A stretch of DNA of 64,000 nucleotides. It comes from Sinohyriopsis cumingii (taxonomy: Eukaryota > Mollusca > Bivalvia > Unionida > Unionidae). The notes under the pieces are model-generated. The model made no database searches, was not told the DNA's origin, and was given only the letters and a program-made list of their open reading frames with translations. The translations under genes were made by a program, and so were the position numbers. The DNA lies in contig CM068825.1 in assembly GCA_028554795.2 (NCBI GenBank), forward strand, positions 159,833,398 through 159,897,397, written 5' to 3'. Positions 61,767 to 64,000 of the stretch are shown here, piece by piece; within the stretch, counting starts at the first letter, position 1, and the number at the start of each line of letters is the position of its first letter.

Positions 61767-62241
61767 ATTTGTCCCACATCCCGTAATAACAAACTACGAA
61801 TCAAATCGTGATGGTATAATCATAAATTGTAGGTTGAAAAGACCAGATGGTTTTGTTACTAATACTGGCTATCTGATGTTTTGTGTTGATAAAAAGAAAA
61901 ATTATTACTGATATCATTTTGTGTACGAGTGTTTCTTTGGGATAATCAAAGACGGTCTTGTGATCGATCATATTGACGTGGATCCTCGGAATAATTAATC
62001 CAACCTTCAGGCTATTACATATAGCGAGAATTCTGCACGGGGTAATACTGGGAAAAGTATAAGAACCGGAAAGAGGGCGGTAAAATCTACAAATACAGAA
62101 AATGGCGAAGAAATTATATTTCAATCAATAAATTCTGCTGTAAAGTATTTTGATATTAATCCGCATTCTGTATATTTTGTCGCAGAAAATATAACCAAAT
62201 CCGCCTGCTCTAAAAAATATAAGCAGAAAATTATTTTCTAA
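61753..62241 (+). pseudogene. HNH endonuclease relic
   Basis: Begins MEQNEFVPHPVITNYESNRD, resembling the lead-in of HNH endonucleases of phage and large DNA viruses. The HNH core is visible near 61915-62000 as YECFFGIIKDGLVIDHIDVD, with the following Asn-rich and N-L-Q-A-I-T positions close by. A NUMOD1-like DNA-binding block (IIFQSINSAVKYFDIN) follows near 62115. Relatives are free-standing homing endonucleases that cut one DNA strand or duplex and spread themselves. It is broken, one or two times, so it is a relic, while its neighbours on both sides look whole. Confidence 0.7.
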
Positions 62242-62244
62242 TAT

Positions 62245-62435
62245 CAATAATGGAGATAAATTATCATCACTATCAAGTAATTACGTAGAATTATATTTAT
62301 TTAATTTCTTTATCCTTTTTGTCAGAAATCCCCATGCTGTCCTTGAAACATCCTCCTGAACTTGCTAAAACACTCGATTAGGGGTTCACATGGGGATATA
62401 TATTTTTGATTTAAATAAATTTATACCGTATAATA
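62245..62435. promoter_or_regulatory. Intergenic region with promoter-like motif
   Basis: Contains ATTTAAATAAAT at 62409-62420 and CCGTATAATA at 62426-62435 directly before the ATG at 62436. This matches the motif pair ahead of 61434 and 61753 in both sequence and spacing (26-29 bp from motif start to ATG). Confidence 0.5.
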
Positions 62436-62741
62436 ATGAATCACGAAAATATTAATGATGTAATTGTTGCTCTTAAAAAATTGGAAAAAGATGGTATTAA
62501 TATATCTGATGAACTAAATCCTGAAAAAATAATTTCAGATTTTGAAATTTTACAAGAACGTAAAAATGATGGTGGTTATGTACTATCATCCGAATACAGG
62601 TTCATAAAACAGATTCAAGCTGCGATGTTCCAGTCGCTAGCTACTATAGAAGATGATCAAGTGAAGGAATTCGTTCCTCTTTCTGCTGCAGTAGAAAAAA
62701 TTAGATCGGAGTTATCCCACGAATACGAGGCAAAAAAATAA
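62436..62741 (+). CDS. Unknown 101-residue protein of the virus-like element
   Basis: Whole open frame, mixed-charge and mostly helical by composition, with no Cys cluster, signal peptide or membrane segment. Notable stretches are IVALKKLEKDGINISDELNP and RFIKQIQAAMFQSLATIEDD. Position after the HNH relic and the shared upstream motif argue that it is a genuine gene of the element. Function unknown; I recognise no family. Confidence 0.55.
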   Translation: MNHENINDVIVALKKLEKDGINISDELNPEKIISDFEILQERKNDGGYVLSSEYRFIKQIQAAMFQSLATIEDDQVKEFVPLSAAVEKIRSELSHEYEAKK

Positions 62742-62814
62742 TTAGTACTCGTATAAGACAATTAAGAAAAATTACGTCAGCGAGTAACTTCGTTACTGAT
62801 GAAACGACCGAGCA

Positions 62815-63005
62815 CGTGTAATATTTATTTTATCAGAAATATTTTTATTTTATTTTATCAGAAATATTTGTTTTATCAGAAATATTTCTTTTATCAGATA
62901 TATTTTTTTATCAGAAATATTTTATTATTTTCAGAAACATTTTACTTTTTCAGAAATATTTTTTTTATTTTTTCAGAAATATTTTTATTTTATCAGAAAT
63001 ATTTT
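62815..63005. repeat. Short direct repeats of TATCAGAAATATTT
   Basis: About ten to twelve imperfect copies of a 14-17 bp unit with T-rich spacers, leading straight into the left arm of the palindrome. The Phe/Tyr-rich 78-codon frame across it is low complexity. Confidence 0.85.
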
Positions 63006-63408
63006 ATTTTTTCTGAAATATTTCGACATTTTTAGTCAAATTTGTTATTTTTTCAGCTGTTTTAGTCGATTTTGTCAAGAAAAATTGATGAATTTTCCAA
63101 TATCATTCGGGTCAAACCTCAAGCGGTTCTTTAATTAATTTATCGATAAATCGTTAAAAATCCTCATTATTTTTCGAAACTTACCAGAAAAATTAACAAA
63201 AATCGCATGAAAAATCTCATTTTTTGAGCTAATTTTACTGATTTTTGGTGATTTATCGATAAATCAATTAGAGAACCGCTTGACGTTTGACCTGACGAAA
63301 AACTGTAATTTGATGAATTTTCCTTGACAAAATCGACTAAAACAGCTGAAAAAAATAACAAATTTGACTAAAAATGTCGAAATATTTCAGAAAAAATAAA
63401 ATAAAATA
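63001..63408. repeat. Large imperfect inverted repeat
   Basis: Left arm about 63001-63163, right arm about 63240-63408, spacer about 75 bp. Outer pairing: TTCTGAAATATTTCGACATT against its inverse AATGTCGAAATATTTCAGAA; then TTTTAGTCGATTTTGTCAAG against CTTGACAAAATCGACTAAAA; inner pairing: TCAAGCGGTTCT and TTTATCGATAAATC on both sides. It lies between the 3' ends of the convergent plus gene (62436-62741) and the minus-strand block at 63467. It could be a bidirectional terminator, a replication structure, or joined terminal repeats. Confidence 0.85.
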
Positions 63409-63466
63409 TTAAGGTCAAAGATCTATGATCAAAAATCATCACGATAAAAGTCCTCAAGATGAAGAC

Positions 63467-64000
63467 CTACGATCTTACATGCAGGTTCACAATTAATTTC
63501 TCCCCACGCAGGTTAATTAATCGTCCTACGTGGTCGGTGAGTTTGAAATTGATTCGTGACAAATACTGATTATGTGTACGTAGATAAACAGGATTGGTTG
63601 GCTCTTGCACGATCAAACTCCCAGGAGATACTTGTGGTGTGAACGTGTATAAGATATATCCTTGTTGAGCATGATTTGACTTTCCAAGATCTATTTGATA
63701 GCTGCCAACGATTACGTCACAAACAAGATTGACTGCGATCGTTGATTTTATATTAACGATTCCTGGTGAAACATGTCTACCACCTCCTTGTCGGTCGTTA
63801 TTATGTCTGAGAATAAACTCCGGTGGAGTTATTTTTCTCCATGCATGGTGGTATAAAATTTAATAAATCTGCTTCATTTATCTTATAATGATCAAGATAA
63901 GTTTGTTTGGTACTTTTATCTGTCTTAAGCGGAAGAATACCTTTATTTATGACATCAATAAAATACTGATTAACGTATTTAAGATCTAATATAATTTGAT
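63467..64000 (-). pseudogene. C-terminal part of a virion-type protein (fossil, runs off window)
   Basis: The minus strand shows GGGRHVSPGIVNIKST, an IAVNLVCDVI strand, TPQVSPGSLIVQEPTNPVYL, and an end reading LTDHVGRLINLRGE followed by KLIVNLHVRS. A strand-rich segment closing with a T-D-x-x-G-x-L-I-N-x-R-G-E motif just before the C-terminus resembles, from memory, the ends of capsid- or penton-like proteins of Polinton-type elements in animals. An additional block with DLKYVNQYFIDVINKG lies upstream near the window edge. Broken at least once. The assignment is tentative because only the end is visible. Confidence 0.45.

Larger units (their letters stand above)
58075..64000. mobile_element. 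Virus-like element with PolB and SF1 helicase, left edge uncertain
   Basis: Dense, short-spaced genes on both strands unlike the rest of the window. Minus strand: polymerase-helicase region (58191-61386). Plus strand: zinc protein (61434-61766), HNH relic (61753-62241), 101-codon unknown (62436-62741). Then a large palindrome (63001-63408) and a minus-strand virion-like block (63467 to the window end). Polymerase B plus a virion-type protein points to the Polinton/adintovirus-like sphere, but the polymerase-helicase fusion and HNH are unusual for classical Polintons, so the family is left open. It is broken in the larger genes (roughly five to eight breaks overall), while two small genes look whole. 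No terminal repeats seen; the right end is outside the window. Confidence 0.7.

Overview
The window looks like a non-genic, repeat-rich stretch of an invertebrate nuclear genome, most likely a bivalve mollusc. It is AT-rich and full of di- and tetranucleotide tracts. It carries two tRNA-derived SINE families whose body sequences resemble SINEs I remember from bivalve genomes; that link is memory, not a search. I find no convincing host protein-coding gene, no real tRNA or rRNA gene and no CRISPR array. Nearly all open frames above 60 codons are low-complexity, lie inside tandem repeats, or belong to mobile elements.

Layout. 1-2.2 kb: nothing recognised. 2.2-4.7 kb: a 47-bp minisatellite of about 53 units. 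5.8-6.6 kb: a 69-bp array. 6.6-9.5 kb: a cluster with two copies of an unnamed ~600-bp repeat and a rearranged set of tRNA-derived SINEs. 9.5-16.8 kb: microsatellites and one tRNA-Leu-like SINE. 16.9-19.9 kb: a decayed LINE split by a 764-bp TIR element with a TA target duplication. 20-25 kb: tetranucleotide tracts, a hAT-like MITE, a 65-bp array, a 26-bp array and the third ~600-bp repeat copy. 28.3-29.2 kb: a Ty3/Gypsy fossil. 29.9-33.8 kb: 39-bp and 37-bp arrays and a GATA tract. 36.9-39.5 kb: an old Polinton/Maverick fossil (integrase with chromodomain, packaging ATPase). 40-57 kb: mostly AT-rich spacer, three tRNA-Leu-like SINE copies, an RTE-like LINE fragment and a 63-bp array.

The most interesting part is the right end, about 58.0-64.0 kb and running off the window. 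It is a compact virus-like element. Its minus strand has family-B DNA polymerase signatures followed by a superfamily-1 helicase in one gene-sized region. A 47-bp divergent promoter separates that region from a plus-strand set: a small double zinc-knuckle protein, an HNH endonuclease relic and a 101-residue unknown. A ~400-bp imperfect palindrome follows, then a convergent minus-strand block that looks like the C-terminal end of a virion-type protein. The three plus-strand genes share an upstream motif (ATTTAAAYAAA, then a GTATA-type element next to the start codon), which suggests the element had its own promoter code. The element is broken but much better preserved than the Polinton at 37-39 kb, so the locus probably holds virus-like insertions of two different ages.
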